NCBI GenBank assembly: GCA_002401855.1
Contig: NVUH01000037.1
Span: 1 to 35,800, forward strand
Source of the DNA: Hyphomicrobiales bacterium
GTDB lineage: Bacteria > Pseudomonadota > Alphaproteobacteria > Rhizobiales > OSC116
Direction of reading: 5' to 3'
DNA: 35,800 nucleotides
The notes beneath the pieces are model-generated. The model was not told where the DNA came from and did not search any database. It saw only the letters and a list, made by a program, of their open reading frames with translations. Shown here piece after piece: positions 25,609-34,571 of the stretch; within the stretch, counting starts at the first letter, position 1, and the number at the start of each line of letters is the position of its first letter. The position numbers were made by a program, and so were the translations under genes.

Positions 25609-26049
25609 ATGTCTAAAAACCTAAGACTAATTAACTATTTTATTAGTGAGTTTTATTCAAACAATACGTTTGATTTAAGTCATGTTGTGTCTCCACATTT
25701 TCAATTCTTTTCTCACACACACGAGATAAAAACCTTTGTTGATTATGTGATGCGCATGGATTTGCTTTCAAATTGTTGTAAGCTCGAAATATCATCACCC
25801 GAAACTATGGATGATGTTACATTCGTCACCTGTTTTAAAATGGTGATACCCCGTAAACATGAACCTGACATTTACACAACTGGGATAAACTCATTTGTTG
25901 TTAAAGATGATTTATTGCACAGGGTGTTTGTTCATTATAATCAAGATGATGAAGAATATGAAAAGATTCAATCGGCATTAAAAAACAGTTATAGTGTCAT
26001 CAGTCAGTCCAATCGAAAAATTGATTCCGCGGCTTCATTTTTTAGCTAA
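25609..26049 (+). CDS. Small NTF2/SnoaL-like protein (paralogue B2)
   Basis: A 146-residue protein of the same family as the genes at 2755, 3395 and 8144. The N-terminal SKNLRLINYFISEFYSN and HVVSPHFQFFSH blocks closely match the gene at 8144 (SKNYRLVEYFVSEFYRD, HIVSPTFVFKSP). It has an extra C-terminal tail (SYSVISQSNRKIDSAASFFS) not found in the others. No catalytic residues, signal peptide or membrane segments can be assigned. It lies about 17 kb from its closest relative, so this is a dispersed rather than purely tandem family. Function unknown. Confidence 0.68.
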   Translation: MSKNLRLINYFISEFYSNNTFDLSHVVSPHFQFFSHTHEIKTFVDYVMRMDLLSNCCKLEISSPETMDDVTFVTCFKMVIPRKHEPDIYTTGINSFVVKDDLLHRVFVHYNQDDEEYEKIQSALKNSYSVISQSNRKIDSAASFFS

Positions 26050-26112
26050 CTTAATGCTATTTAGCGTCTTTTCATTTCAGGTCCTATTTCGGCAGGCTTT
26101 TGCTGCTATATA

Positions 26113-27855
26113 TTAATGCGAGTCGCGGCCGACATCATTGCCACGGCAGCCAATTAAAAAGTCAAAATCTGCACCCGTATCTGCGCCCTTAATATGGGTG
26201 TGAAATAGGCTGGCATAGCCAGATTTAGGTTTTTCAATTGGCGATTTCCATTGCGTGAGCCGCTCGGACATTTCTTCGTCTGATATATCTAAATGCAAGC
26301 TGCGTTGGGGCACATTTAAACTAATAATGTCTCCGGTTCTTACAATGGCCAAGGGGCCACCAGCCGCAGCTTCGGGCGATGTATGTAGCACAACCGTGCC
26401 ATAAGCTGTTCCAGACATGCGGGCATCAGAAATGCGCACCATATCGGTAATGCCCTTGCGTAAAACTTTCGGCGGTAAACCCATATTGCCAACTTCTGGC
26501 ATGCCAGGGTATCCCTTGGGACCACAATTTTTCAGCACCATAATGCAGTTTTCATCAATGTCTAAATCTTCATCATCAATGCGGGCTTTATAATCGTCAA
26601 TGTCTTCAAACACCACGGCACGGCCAGTATGGACAAGTAAATGCTCACTAGCAGCCGAGGGTTTTAACACCGCTCCATTGGGGGCGAGGTTGCCGCGCAA
26701 CACGGCAATGCCGCCTTGCTGGGTCAAAGCCTTTTCAACGGGCAGAATTACATCTTCATTCCAATTTTTGGCGTCCTTCACCTCATCCCACATGTTTTTG
26801 CCTGATACGGTCAATGCGTCTTTATGCAGTTTTCCTGCTTCGCCAAGGCGTTTTATCACCACAGGCAAACCACCCGCGTAAAAAAACTCTTCCATCAGAT
26901 ATTTGCCAGATGGCATTAAGTTCACGATGGTCGGTATGTCGCGGCCTAAACTGTCCCAATCATCTAAATTCAAATCAATGCCCACACGCCCGGCAATGGC
27001 TAGTAAATGGATCACCGCATTGGTCGAGCCACCGATGGCACCATTGGTGCGAATGGCATTCTCAAACGCATCACGGGTCAAAATGTCAGACGGCTTTAAG
27101 TCATCTTTGACCATATCAACAATGCGCCGACCGGTTATTTGTGCCATCACACGGCGGCGGCTATCAACCGCAGGAATGGCGGCATTGCCCGAAAGCGCCA
27201 TGCCCAAAGCTTCGGCCATACTGGCCATGGTGCTGGCAGTGCCCATCGTGTTGCACGAGCCTGCGCTGCGCGACATAGATTGCTCGGCCTCTAAAAAATC
27301 GTCTCGGGTCATTTTGCCGGCTTTAATGTCTTCTGACATTTGCCACAATGCGGTGCCCGATCCCACTCGCTCGCCTCTAAATTGCCCATTCAGCATCGGC
27401 CCACCTGTCACCACTATTGCTGGCAAGTCAACACTGGCTGCGCCCATTAAAAGCGCAGGCGTGGTTTTGTCACAGCCAACCATCAGCACCACACCATCAA
27501 TTGGGTTGGCGCGTAATGCTTCTTCAACATCCATCGAGGCTAGATTGCGATACATCATCGCGGTCGGCCGCAAACTGCTTTCACCAACCGAAAAAACAGG
27601 GAATTCAACAGGAAAACCACCGGCTTCATAAACACCGCGTTTGACCCGATCTGCAAGGTCACGTAAATGCCCATTGCACGGCGTTAAATCCGACCATGTA
27701 TTGCAAATGCCAATTACAGGGCGGCCATCAAACATATCTTCGGGATGGCCTTGGTTTTTCATCCATGAGCGATGGTAGATATTGTCACGGCTGTCACCGC
27801 CATACCAGACTTGTGAACGCAATTTCCGCGGCCATTTTTTTGGCGTAAAACTCAT
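26113..27855 (-). CDS. Sugar acid dehydratase, IlvD/Edd family (L-arabinonate/D-galactonate type)
   Basis: A 580-residue Fe-S dehydratase that removes water from an aldonic acid to give the 2-keto-3-deoxy acid. The cluster-binding Cys residues are in ICNTWSDLTPCNGHL, VGCDKTTPALLM and SRSAGSCNTMGTAST. The start KKWPRKLRSQVWYGGDSRDN is typical of the pentonate/hexonate branch characterised as L-arabinonate dehydratase in rhizobia rather than of IlvD. It is the last gene of chvE-gguA-gguB-gguC-dehydratase and starts 21 bases after gguC. With GguC it covers the middle of an oxidative arabinose/galactose route. The first dehydrogenase and lactonase are not in the window, so the exact sugar is open. 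Confidence 0.9.
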   Translation of the reverse strand: MSFTPKKWPRKLRSQVWYGGDSRDNIYHRSWMKNQGHPEDMFDGRPVIGICNTWSDLTPCNGHLRDLADRVKRGVYEAGGFPVEFPVFSVGESSLRPTAMMYRNLASMDVEEALRANPIDGVVLMVGCDKTTPALLMGAASVDLPAIVVTGGPMLNGQFRGERVGSGTALWQMSEDIKAGKMTRDDFLEAEQSMSRSAGSCNTMGTASTMASMAEALGMALSGNAAIPAVDSRRRVMAQITGRRIVDMVKDDLKPSDILTRDAFENAIRTNGAIGGSTNAVIHLLAIAGRVGIDLNLDDWDSLGRDIPTIVNLMPSGKYLMEEFFYAGGLPVVIKRLGEAGKLHKDALTVSGKNMWDEVKDAKNWNEDVILPVEKALTQQGGIAVLRGNLAPNGAVLKPSAASEHLLVHTGRAVVFEDIDDYKARIDDEDLDIDENCIMVLKNCGPKGYPGMPEVGNMGLPPKVLRKGITDMVRISDARMSGTAYGTVVLHTSPEAAAGGPLAIVRTGDIISLNVPQRSLHLDISDEEMSERLTQWKSPIEKPKSGYASLFHTHIKGADTGADFDFLIGCRGNDVGRDSH

Positions 27856-27876
27856 TTTCTTTAACCTCTCTGGGTC

Positions 27877-28881
27877 TTATAAATGTTTTATTTCCATCAA
27901 TTGATTGCTTGAATCATTGGGAATAATTTTATGGGTGTTGCGTAATGGTAAACCAAAACTAGGTGCAGAAATTTCGAACATGTCGCCGTTTTCCACAATC
28001 AACCCTTTGGCAAAGGACAAAGTGGCGGTGCCAAACATATGCACATGAATGTCTCCCGCTTGGCGGAAAATATCATATTTAAAATGATGATGTTCAAGGT
28101 TGTGAATGGTATGAGACATGTTGCTTTCACCTGTCACAAATGGCTCGTCAAAAATCGCTTTTCCATCACGTAAAATGCGAGAACGGCCTTGAATGTCATC
28201 AGGCAATTCGCCCAATAAAATCTCAGGCCCAAAAGAGGCAGGGCGCAATTTAGAATGGGCTAAATATAAGTAATTGACCTTTTCTGTTACATGATCAGAA
28301 AACTCGTTGCCCAAAGCAAAACCAACACGAAACGGTGTGCCATCTTCGGCAATGACGTAAATTCCTGCCAATTCAGGTTCTTCGCCGCCATCTTTGGCAA
28401 AACTGGGCGAGGTTAAAGCCGAACCAGGTGCAGCAACGGCATTGCCATTGCCTTTGTAAAACCATTCAGGCTGTGCCCCAATCTCATTATTGGGCATTTT
28501 ACCGCCCTCCAAACCCATTAAAAACATGCGTTTTGTGTCGGTCAATGTCTCGTCAGTGTCAGCCTTGGCCTCTTGGTGCATGGTGTCACGGGTCGATGCC
28601 GAACCTAGATGCGTAAGCCCCGTTCCTGTTAAATGTAAATGTGCAGGGTCTGGATGAGTTATCGGCGAGATGAGTTTTCCTTCGGCATATAATTGCTCTA
28701 AATCAACCGCTTTGCCCAAACCCAGCTGCCCGACACGATCAATGATTTTACATTGATTTTTGGCACAGTCTAAAGCCAGCTCGTAAACACTGCTCACATT
28801 GTTGACAATATAAGCCTCAGTGCCGTCTCGTGCCACAACCGCTATATGACCATCCGAAGTTTTTGTTTGTGAAAGTAACAT
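27877..28881 (-). CDS. gguC: GguC / AraD1-family protein (FAH fold)
   Basis: A 334-residue member of the GguC/AraD1 family, which has the fumarylacetoacetate-hydrolase fold and contains 2-keto-3-deoxy-L-arabinonate dehydratase-like enzymes. Key blocks are LTGTGLTHLGSASTRD, FYKGNGNAVAAPGSAL, ELAGIYVIAEDGTPFRVGFA with GNEFSDH, where metal-binding acidic residues lie, and MFGTATLSFAKGL. In Agrobacterium gguC follows chvE-gguA-gguB, the same order as here. It starts with ATG after AGGAGG, 11 bases downstream of gguB. It probably acts on the product of the neighbouring dehydratase. Confidence 0.9.
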   Translation of the reverse strand: MLLSQTKTSDGHIAVVARDGTEAYIVNNVSSVYELALDCAKNQCKIIDRVGQLGLGKAVDLEQLYAEGKLISPITHPDPAHLHLTGTGLTHLGSASTRDTMHQEAKADTDETLTDTKRMFLMGLEGGKMPNNEIGAQPEWFYKGNGNAVAAPGSALTSPSFAKDGGEEPELAGIYVIAEDGTPFRVGFALGNEFSDHVTEKVNYLYLAHSKLRPASFGPEILLGELPDDIQGRSRILRDGKAIFDEPFVTGESNMSHTIHNLEHHHFKYDIFRQAGDIHVHMFGTATLSFAKGLIVENGDMFEISAPSFGLPLRNTHKIIPNDSSNQLMEIKHL

Positions 28882-28892
28882 TATATGCCTCC

Positions 28893-30092
28893 TCAGCCTT
28901 TGTTTTTATTCAATACATCAAAGATCACAGCGGCCAATAATACCAACCCTTTAATCACTTGTTGCCAATCAATGCCAACACCTAAAATTGACATGCCATT
29001 ATTCATCACGCCCATGATAAACGCACCGATCACCGCACCAATTATAGTGCCGACCCCGCCAGACATTGAAGCGCCACCAATGAATACCGCAGCAATCACA
29101 TCCAATTCAAATGCCAAACCAGCTTTCGGCGTTGCGGTGTTCAGCCGTGCTGCAAAAACCAACCCCGCCAAAGCCGCCAACACGCCCATATTCACAAAGG
29201 TAAGAAAGGTCAGGCGGGCGCTGTTAATGCCAGATAGTTGCGCGGCTTTTTCATTGCCACCTACGGCATAAATGCGCCGCCCAATGGTGGTGCGGCCTGC
29301 AACAAAGCTATAAATAGCAATTAGGAATGCCATAATGATAAACACGTTGGGAATGCCACGGAAGGTCGATAACAAATAAGCCATATAAACAATACCGCCA
29401 ACAATCAACGCATATTTACCGTAGAAAAACGCACTTGGTTCTAATTCTGAACCCAGTTTCTTTTGCTGTGCGCGGCTGCGCAAAGCCGAAAATAATAAAA
29501 ACCCTGCCACCATAACACCCAATAATAATGAAAACAGGTTTAAGCTCTCATTGTTAAAAATATCAGGCACAAAACCAGATGAAATCAGCTGAAAACCTTT
29601 AGGGAAGGGACCAACAGACTGGCCTTCAAGCAAGGCCAAAGTCAGGCCTTTAAATACCAACATGCCCGCCAATGTCACGATAAAAGCGGGGATTTTATAA
29701 TAGGCCACCCAAAAACCCTGTAACGCTCCAATGCCACCACCAACAATCAAGCATATAACGCCTGCGACAAAATAATTGATTTCATAATTCACAATCATCA
29801 CCGCCGCCAACGCGCCGATAAAACCGACCACCGAACCAACCGATAGATCGATATGGCCACATACAATCACCAGCAACATGCCTATCGCCATGATGATGAT
29901 ATAACTATTTTGCAAAATCAAGTTGGTGATGTTGATCGGTTTCATTAAAATGCCGTCAGTGGCCACCTGAAAGAAAGCCATAATGGCAATCAATGCCAAT
30001 AATATGCCATATTCGCGAATGTGTTTTTTGACGAAATCAAGCGCCGAGGGGCTGCTTGGAGCTATGTTATTTTCTGTATTCATTTTATTCAC
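28893..30092 (-). CDS. gguB: Multiple-monosaccharide ABC transporter permease, GguB/MmsB
   Basis: A 399-residue inner-membrane permease of the ribose/xylose class with about ten membrane segments. Typical blocks are [67 protein letters not shown] (the loop contacting the ATPase) and [20 protein letters not shown]. It overlaps gguA by four bases. With GguA and ChvE it would import arabinose, galactose, glucose and similar sugars. Confidence 0.94.
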   Translation of the reverse strand: MNKMNTENNIAPSSPSALDFVKKHIREYGILLALIAIMAFFQVATDGILMKPINITNLILQNSYIIIMAIGMLLVIVCGHIDLSVGSVVGFIGALAAVMIVNYEINYFVAGVICLIVGGGIGALQGFWVAYYKIPAFIVTLAGMLVFKGLTLALLEGQSVGPFPKGFQLISSGFVPDIFNNESLNLFSLLLGVMVAGFLLFSALRSRAQQKKLGSELEPSAFFYGKYALIVGGIVYMAYLLSTFRGIPNVFIIMAFLIAIYSFVAGRTTIGRRIYAVGGNEKAAQLSGINSARLTFLTFVNMGVLAALAGLVFAARLNTATPKAGLAFELDVIAAVFIGGASMSGGVGTIIGAVIGAFIMGVMNNGMSILGVGIDWQQVIKGLVLLAAVIFDVLNKNKG

Positions 30093-31627
30093 CTGAGTTT
30101 ATAATCTTTTGAGCTGATGATAAGGGACATGATTTTTTCTTGAGAAGCTTGTTGCGTGGTGATTTCACCGACCATTTCACCTTCATTCATCACATAAATT
30201 CTGTCGGTAATGCCGAGTAATTCGGGCATTTCAGAGCTGATCACCACAATGGATTTACCTTGCGCCGCCAAATCGCGGATGATGGTATAAATTTCATATT
30301 TTGCGCCCACATCAATGCCGCGGGTTGGCTCATCCAATATCAATATATCGGGGTTGGCGAATAGCCATTTTGACAGCACAACCTTTTGCTGGTTGCCGCC
30401 CGATAAGTTGATGGCTTCTTGTTCGATGGATGAACATTTGATGTTGACCAAATCTTTATATAAATTTGCGACCTGTTGTTCTTTATGATTGTCAATCACG
30501 CCCTTGTTAGAAATGCCCGCAAAATTAGCCAACGGAATGTTGGTTTTAATCGATTCTTCTAACACCAAACCATAGGTTTTCCTATCTTCAGTGGCATAAG
30601 CCAAACCCGCCTTAATGGCTTTTTCGGTTGATGAAACGTCCATCACCTTGCCATTCATTTTGGCAGTACCACTCAGCTTTTTACCGTAGCTTTGACCAAA
30701 AATACTCATCGCCAATTCGGTGCGTCCCGCGCCCATAAGCCCCGCAATGCCAACAATTTCACCTTTTTTGACCGAAAAGCTCACATCGTCAACACTTAAA
30801 AGATCGGTATATTCAGGGTTTTGAACCGTCCAATTCTCAACCTCAAAAACGGTATCGCCAATTTTCGGGTCACGTTCAGGGTAGCGGTTTGACAGTGACC
30901 TGCCGACCATATCTTTAACAATGTCATCTTCAGAAATCTCATTCGCATGGCAATCCAAATGGCTCACCGTCGCGCCATCGCGCAGCACCGTGATGCTGTC
31001 TGCAACCTTGGAAATCTCATTTAATTTATGCGAAATTAATATTGCTGATATGCCTTTGTTTCTAAACCCAATCAGCAATTCCAACAAGGCATCACTGTCG
31101 GTTTCATTTAATGAAGATGTCGGCTCATCCAAAATAAGTAATTTCACCTCTTTGGATAAAGCTTTAGCTATTTCAACAAGTTGTTGCTTGCCCAAACCCA
31201 AACTCCCCACATGAGTGTCAGGGGTTTCATTCAATCCCACCATTTTCAGCAGTTCGACAGTGCGTCTATTGGTTTCTCGCCAATCAATTACGCCGTTTTT
31301 GGCAATCTCATTGCCTAAAAATATATTTTCAGCAATTGACAATAAAGGCACAAGCGCCAATTCTTGATGAATGATGATGATGCCATCATTTTCACTGTCA
31401 ACAATGCCGTTAAATTTTTTCACATCGCCTTCATAAGCAATGTCACCTTCATATGTGCCATGCGGATAAACCCCCGATAATACTTTCATTAAGGTAGATT
31501 TCCCTGCGCCATTCTCGCCAACAAGCGCATGAATTTCGCCGCGCTTTACTGCTATATTCACATTATCCAGCGCCTTAACCCCTGGGAAGGTTTTGGTGAT
31601 GCCGCGCATTTCAAGAATCATATTCAT
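30089..31627 (-). CDS. gguA: Multiple-monosaccharide ABC transporter ATPase, GguA/MmsA
   Basis: A 512-residue double ATPase of the sugar ABC class. The N-half has Walker [10 protein letters not shown] (about 37-45), Q-loop HQELALVP, signature [15 protein letters not shown] and Walker [12 protein letters not shown]. The C-half has a weaker Walker A-like GLMGAGRTE, signature [15 protein letters not shown] and Walker [13 protein letters not shown]. Such asymmetry is normal for this family. It lies 111 bases after chvE, with a hairpin and direct repeats between, and overlaps gguB. Confidence 0.95.
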   Translation of the reverse strand: MNMILEMRGITKTFPGVKALDNVNIAVKRGEIHALVGENGAGKSTLMKVLSGVYPHGTYEGDIAYEGDVKKFNGIVDSENDGIIIIHQELALVPLLSIAENIFLGNEIAKNGVIDWRETNRRTVELLKMVGLNETPDTHVGSLGLGKQQLVEIAKALSKEVKLLILDEPTSSLNETDSDALLELLIGFRNKGISAILISHKLNEISKVADSITVLRDGATVSHLDCHANEISEDDIVKDMVGRSLSNRYPERDPKIGDTVFEVENWTVQNPEYTDLLSVDDVSFSVKKGEIVGIAGLMGAGRTELAMSIFGQSYGKKLSGTAKMNGKVMDVSSTEKAIKAGLAYATEDRKTYGLVLEESIKTNIPLANFAGISNKGVIDNHKEQQVANLYKDLVNIKCSSIEQEAINLSGGNQQKVVLSKWLFANPDILILDEPTRGIDVGAKYEIYTIIRDLAAQGKSIVVISSEMPELLGITDRIYVMNEGEMVGEITTQQASQEKIMSLIISSKDYKLR

Positions 31628-31648
31628 TTATTTGTTTCGCTTTAAATG

Positions 31649-31680
31649 TCAAAATAGACTGGAAATATCAAAATAGACTG
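31649..31680 (-). repeat. Tandem copies of TCAAAATAGACTG in the chvE-gguA spacer
   Basis: TCAAAATAGACTG occurs at 31649-31661 and again at 31668-31680, 19 bases apart, directly next to a hairpin. No role can be assigned; it might be a small duplication or part of an mRNA structure. Confidence 0.5.
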
Positions 31681-31704
31681 CCACTAAATTATAGATAGTG
31701 ACAG
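31678..31704 (-). promoter_or_regulatory. Stem-loop between chvE and gguA
   Basis: CTG-C-CACTA (31678-31686) faces TAGTG-A-CAG (31696-31704) with one mismatch and a 9-base loop. Stem-loops after binding-protein genes commonly stabilise that part of the mRNA and lower expression of the membrane and ATPase genes; such a role is an inference here. Confidence 0.5.
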
Positions 31705-31738
31705 CCCGATTCGTTAAGAGCTTATGCTCCATATCTCA

Positions 31739-32806
31739 CTATTTAATTTGATCCATTGTATAATAACCAGAACCAAGAAGCACTTCTTCCCAATTGGCTA
31801 CAGTTACAGGTAATGGCTCGAGCAAGTATGATGGTACGATTTTTTCGCCGTTATCATAGGTTTCTGTGTCGTTAATTTCAGGTGTTTCGCCTTTTAACAA
31901 CGCATCAACCATGCCGACAGTTACACCAGCAAGTGTACGTGTGTCTTTAAAGATAGTTGAATATTGCTCACCAGCAATCATAGATTTTACTGATTGAATT
32001 TCAGCATCTTGACCTGTTACGATTGGCATTTTCTCGCCGCCAGAACCATAACCAATGCCTTTTAATGATGAAAGGATACCAATTGACAGGCCATCATATG
32101 GAGCCAAAGCGCCATGTAATTTTTTGTCGGTATAATTGGCAGAAAGCAAGTTATCCATACGGGCTTGTGCAACCGCACCATCCCAACGCAATGTACCGAC
32201 TTTATCCATGCCAACTTGGCCAGATTGGATGACAATGTCACCCGCGTCAATCATTGGCTGAAGCACAGACATAGCGCCATCATAAAAGAAGAAAGCATTG
32301 TTATCATCTGGTGATCCACCAAATAATTCAACGTTCCAAGGCTTTTCTCCGCCAAAACGCTCATTAAGACCGTTTACAAGGTTCGTGGCTTGCAGCACAC
32401 CAACTTTGAAATTATCAAATGTGGCATAATAATCGACATGTTTTGAGCCTTTGATCAAACGATCATAAGCAATGATTCTAACACCAGCGGCGGCGGCATT
32501 TTCAAGCACGTTTGACAATGTGGTTCCGTCAATGGCGCCGATGACCAAAACATTTACACCCTTAGTGACCATGTTTTCAATCTGTGCCAATTGGTTTGGA
32601 ATGTCATCTTCCGCATATTGCAAATCGGTGGTGTAACCAGCGGCGGCGAATTGCTCAACCATGCTGTTGCCATCGGCAATCCAACGAGCAGATGATTTTG
32701 TTGGCATAGAAATGCCGACAAATCCTTCGGCAACGGCAACAATTGGCGCTGCCAAAAGCGACGTCGTTACAGCGGCTGCCATAAGTAGTTTGTTAAATAG
32801 TTTCAT
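31739..32806 (-). CDS. chvE: Periplasmic multiple-sugar-binding protein, ChvE
   Basis: A 355-residue type I periplasmic binding protein. A signal peptide ([19 protein letters not shown], then APIVAVA) is cleaved near residue 26. The mature start [17 protein letters not shown] is the ChvE hallmark, with the Trp and Arg of the sugar pocket, followed by [43 protein letters not shown] and the late [17 protein letters not shown] and [12 protein letters not shown]. ChvE feeds sugars to GguAB and in Agrobacterium also signals to VirA. It is first in the operon, with a GGGAGA ribosome site, and is divergent from the gbpR-like gene. Confidence 0.94.
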   Translation of the reverse strand: MKLFNKLLMAAAVTTSLLAAPIVAVAEGFVGISMPTKSSARWIADGNSMVEQFAAAGYTTDLQYAEDDIPNQLAQIENMVTKGVNVLVIGAIDGTTLSNVLENAAAAGVRIIAYDRLIKGSKHVDYYATFDNFKVGVLQATNLVNGLNERFGGEKPWNVELFGGSPDDNNAFFFYDGAMSVLQPMIDAGDIVIQSGQVGMDKVGTLRWDGAVAQARMDNLLSANYTDKKLHGALAPYDGLSIGILSSLKGIGYGSGGEKMPIVTGQDAEIQSVKSMIAGEQYSTIFKDTRTLAGVTVGMVDALLKGETPEINDTETYDNGEKIVPSYLLEPLPVTVANWEEVLLGSGYYTMDQIK

Positions 32807-32962
32807 AATTTTCTCCCTAAAAATTTGCGATCTTAATGTTGATCGCGGTTTATTTTAGACAAGTTATGATATTCGGGTCAAATTCAAAATGGGCTTGATG
32901 TTATATCATATTAGGTATATTTATGGTCGTGTAATTTAGTATAATTGTTGAGGAATGAGAGA

Positions 32963-33949
32963 ATGACAGAGAAATTTAATCATTTGAGTTCTGTTCCACA
33001 AGATCGGTTGATTGCGCGCGGTCTTAAATTCAATCAGCTAAAACTAATTTCGGCGCTGCATGAAACCAAGCAAATTAGCGCGGCTGCGGCGATTCTACAT
33101 ATATCTCAACCCTCAGCATCGCGGCTTTTGTCCGAGCTGGAAAAAGTGGTTGATCATAAATTATATACCCGAAATCCAAGAGGCATTACTTTGAACGAGG
33201 CTGGTGTGGTTTTTGCCATGCGCGCCAAGCAAATGCTGCAATTGTTAAATGATACCAACCGAGAAATTGGTGAAACGGGTAAAGGCTTAAGAGGCCGCGT
33301 GAATATTGGCGCGGTCACAGGCGCAGCTTTAGAAATGATTTTACCATTTATTAAAAAGGCACGGCTCAGCCACCCAAATATCGAGCTATCAATTGTGGTC
33401 GATACAAGTCCAAAACTTGCAGAAAGTATGCTAAATGGTCATATGGATTTTTACATTGGGCGCATTACTGAGGATATCGACCCAAGGCCGTTTCACACAA
33501 AATTAATTGGCAATGAGCCATTCGCGCTGATTGTTCGTAATGACCACCCGCTCACTCGCAAAAACCCCAAAACCATCGAAGACTGCACAGGATATGATTG
33601 GATTTTACAACAACCAGGCTCTCTGATGCGCCATGCCGTAGAGAGATATTTTGCCGAAAATGGTTATGTAATGCCCAATCAAATCATCAATACATCCAGC
33701 GTGATGATGGCATTAGGTATTATCCGCCAATCAAATGCCGTTGCGCCCGTAGCACGATCTGTCGCAGAATTTTATGGAAATTATGACGATCTAAGCTTCC
33801 CAAGTCGCATCGTGCTGCTGTCAGTGGCCGAAGACCTACACGTCTCCAACTATTCACTAATCAGCCTAGCCCACTCCCAACTATCCCCCGCCTCCAGCTT
33901 GCTCTACCAGATGATGACAGAACAAATAACCGAGTTTATTGACATGTAA
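32963..33949 (+). CDS. gbpR: LysR-family regulator of the sugar locus, GbpR-like
   Basis: A LysR regulator of about 328 residues with one N-terminal HTH (KFNQLKLISALHETKQISAA, AILHISQPSASRLLSELE) and a substrate-binding domain starting near GRVNIGAVTG. The GbpR subgroup is recognised by this N-terminal layout and by its place divergent from chvE, as in Agrobacterium, where GbpR activates chvE in response to arabinose, galactose or fucose. ATG 32963 is preferred because GAGG lies about nine bases before it; an in-frame TTG at 32945 would add six residues without a ribosome site. The 156-base spacer to chvE is AT-rich and should hold its operator. Confidence 0.87.
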   Translation: MTEKFNHLSSVPQDRLIARGLKFNQLKLISALHETKQISAAAAILHISQPSASRLLSELEKVVDHKLYTRNPRGITLNEAGVVFAMRAKQMLQLLNDTNREIGETGKGLRGRVNIGAVTGAALEMILPFIKKARLSHPNIELSIVVDTSPKLAESMLNGHMDFYIGRITEDIDPRPFHTKLIGNEPFALIVRNDHPLTRKNPKTIEDCTGYDWILQQPGSLMRHAVERYFAENGYVMPNQIINTSSVMMALGIIRQSNAVAPVARSVAEFYGNYDDLSFPSRIVLLSVAEDLHVSNYSLISLAHSQLSPASSLLYQMMTEQITEFIDM

Positions 33950-34052
33950 ATTCTTTTACTTTTTTTTCCTCTAAAACGCCTAGTAATCTAGAGGTAACTG
34001 AACGTAAGCAAAGGTAAACGAGGCGAAAATGGGGGGGGACTCATAGAGAAAA

Positions 34053-34080
34053 TGGTCGAAACGTGCGGATTTGAACCTCC
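34053..34080 (-). other. tRNA 3'-end-like fragment next to an IS end
   Basis: Read on the minus strand, the last 28 bases contain GGAGGTTCAAATCC followed by GCACGTTTCGACCA. This has the T-arm signature GTTCAAATCC, seven bases of acceptor-like sequence and CCA, as at the end of a tRNA-Pro-type gene. The T stem has two mismatches and no 5' half is present. The fragment abuts the inverted repeat of an IS3-family relic. It is either a decayed tRNA end or an attachment-site remnant. Confidence 0.4.
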
Positions 34081-34471
34081 GACCTATTGCCCCCCAGAAC
34101 CTGTCTATTTTCTGTAACCTGCAGAAAACCTCAAAAAAATTGTCCACTATTACCCCAGATAACCATGAGTAAACCCAGAACAAACCACACCATCGGACAA
34201 ATCTTTAAAAGACTAGATTTGACGTTGCAAATCAATAACCTTTGTTGGCGCATCAGATACATCCATGCCACCATATTTTGACTTCCATTTGTAAAATGTA
34301 CTTTTGTAAATATCATGTTTGCGACAAAGATCGGCGGTTGCAATACTGCTTTCTTGTTCCTGTAATATTCGAATTATCTGTTCTTCGTTAAATCGTGTCT
34401 TCTTCATTATTTACTCTAATTGTTAAAACAGACTCTACATAAATTTGGATCGGTTTACAGGGGCAAGGTCA
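34081..34471 (-). mobile_element. Internally deleted IS3-family element
   Basis: On the minus strand the element begins TGACCTTGCCCCTGTAAACC (from 34471), and the other end, read inward on the plus strand from 34081, is GACCTATTGCCCCCCAGAACC, here split as GACCTATTGCC and CCCCAGAACC. These look like matching inverted repeats. Between them are an orfA-like reading frame (34213-34407) and about 130 bases without transposase similarity, so most of orfA's end and all of orfB are gone. At under 400 bases it cannot move by itself. No clear target-site duplication was found at the flanks. Confidence 0.6.
34213..34407 (-). pseudogene. IS3-family transposase OrfA, truncated
   Basis: A 64-residue frame with the OrfA helix-turn-helix of the IS3 family: MKKTRFNEEQIIRILQE, ADLCRKHDIYKSTFYKWKS, KYGGMDVSDA. 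Full OrfA continues with an L-x-x-LE-x-EN-x-x-LKKLL leucine-zipper region; here it breaks off after TKVIDLQRQI and a stop. It lies inside the deleted element 34081-34471. Confidence 0.8.
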
Positions 34472-34571
34472 GGTGCGTTCGGCAAACTCGGAGCGGTTCA
34501 TCTAGGCCAGCTCCTAATATTTATACATCAACTAGATATATTGCCTTGAGGTGTTAATGAGTCAGCCTGAT

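Noticed and set aside
26903..27631. Long plus-strand open frame (about 242 codons) opposite the dehydratase gene
   Set aside because: It lies wholly antisense to a well-supported dehydratase gene, and its translation resembles no family I recognise.
33968..33994. CCTCTA...TAGAGG inverted repeat after gbpR as a terminator
   Set aside because: The T run lies before the stem on the plus strand and there is no T run after it on either strand; the loop is also long.
34031..34038. Run of eight G between gbpR and the IS3 relic
   Set aside because: It is in a non-coding, rearranged spacer with no associated structure.
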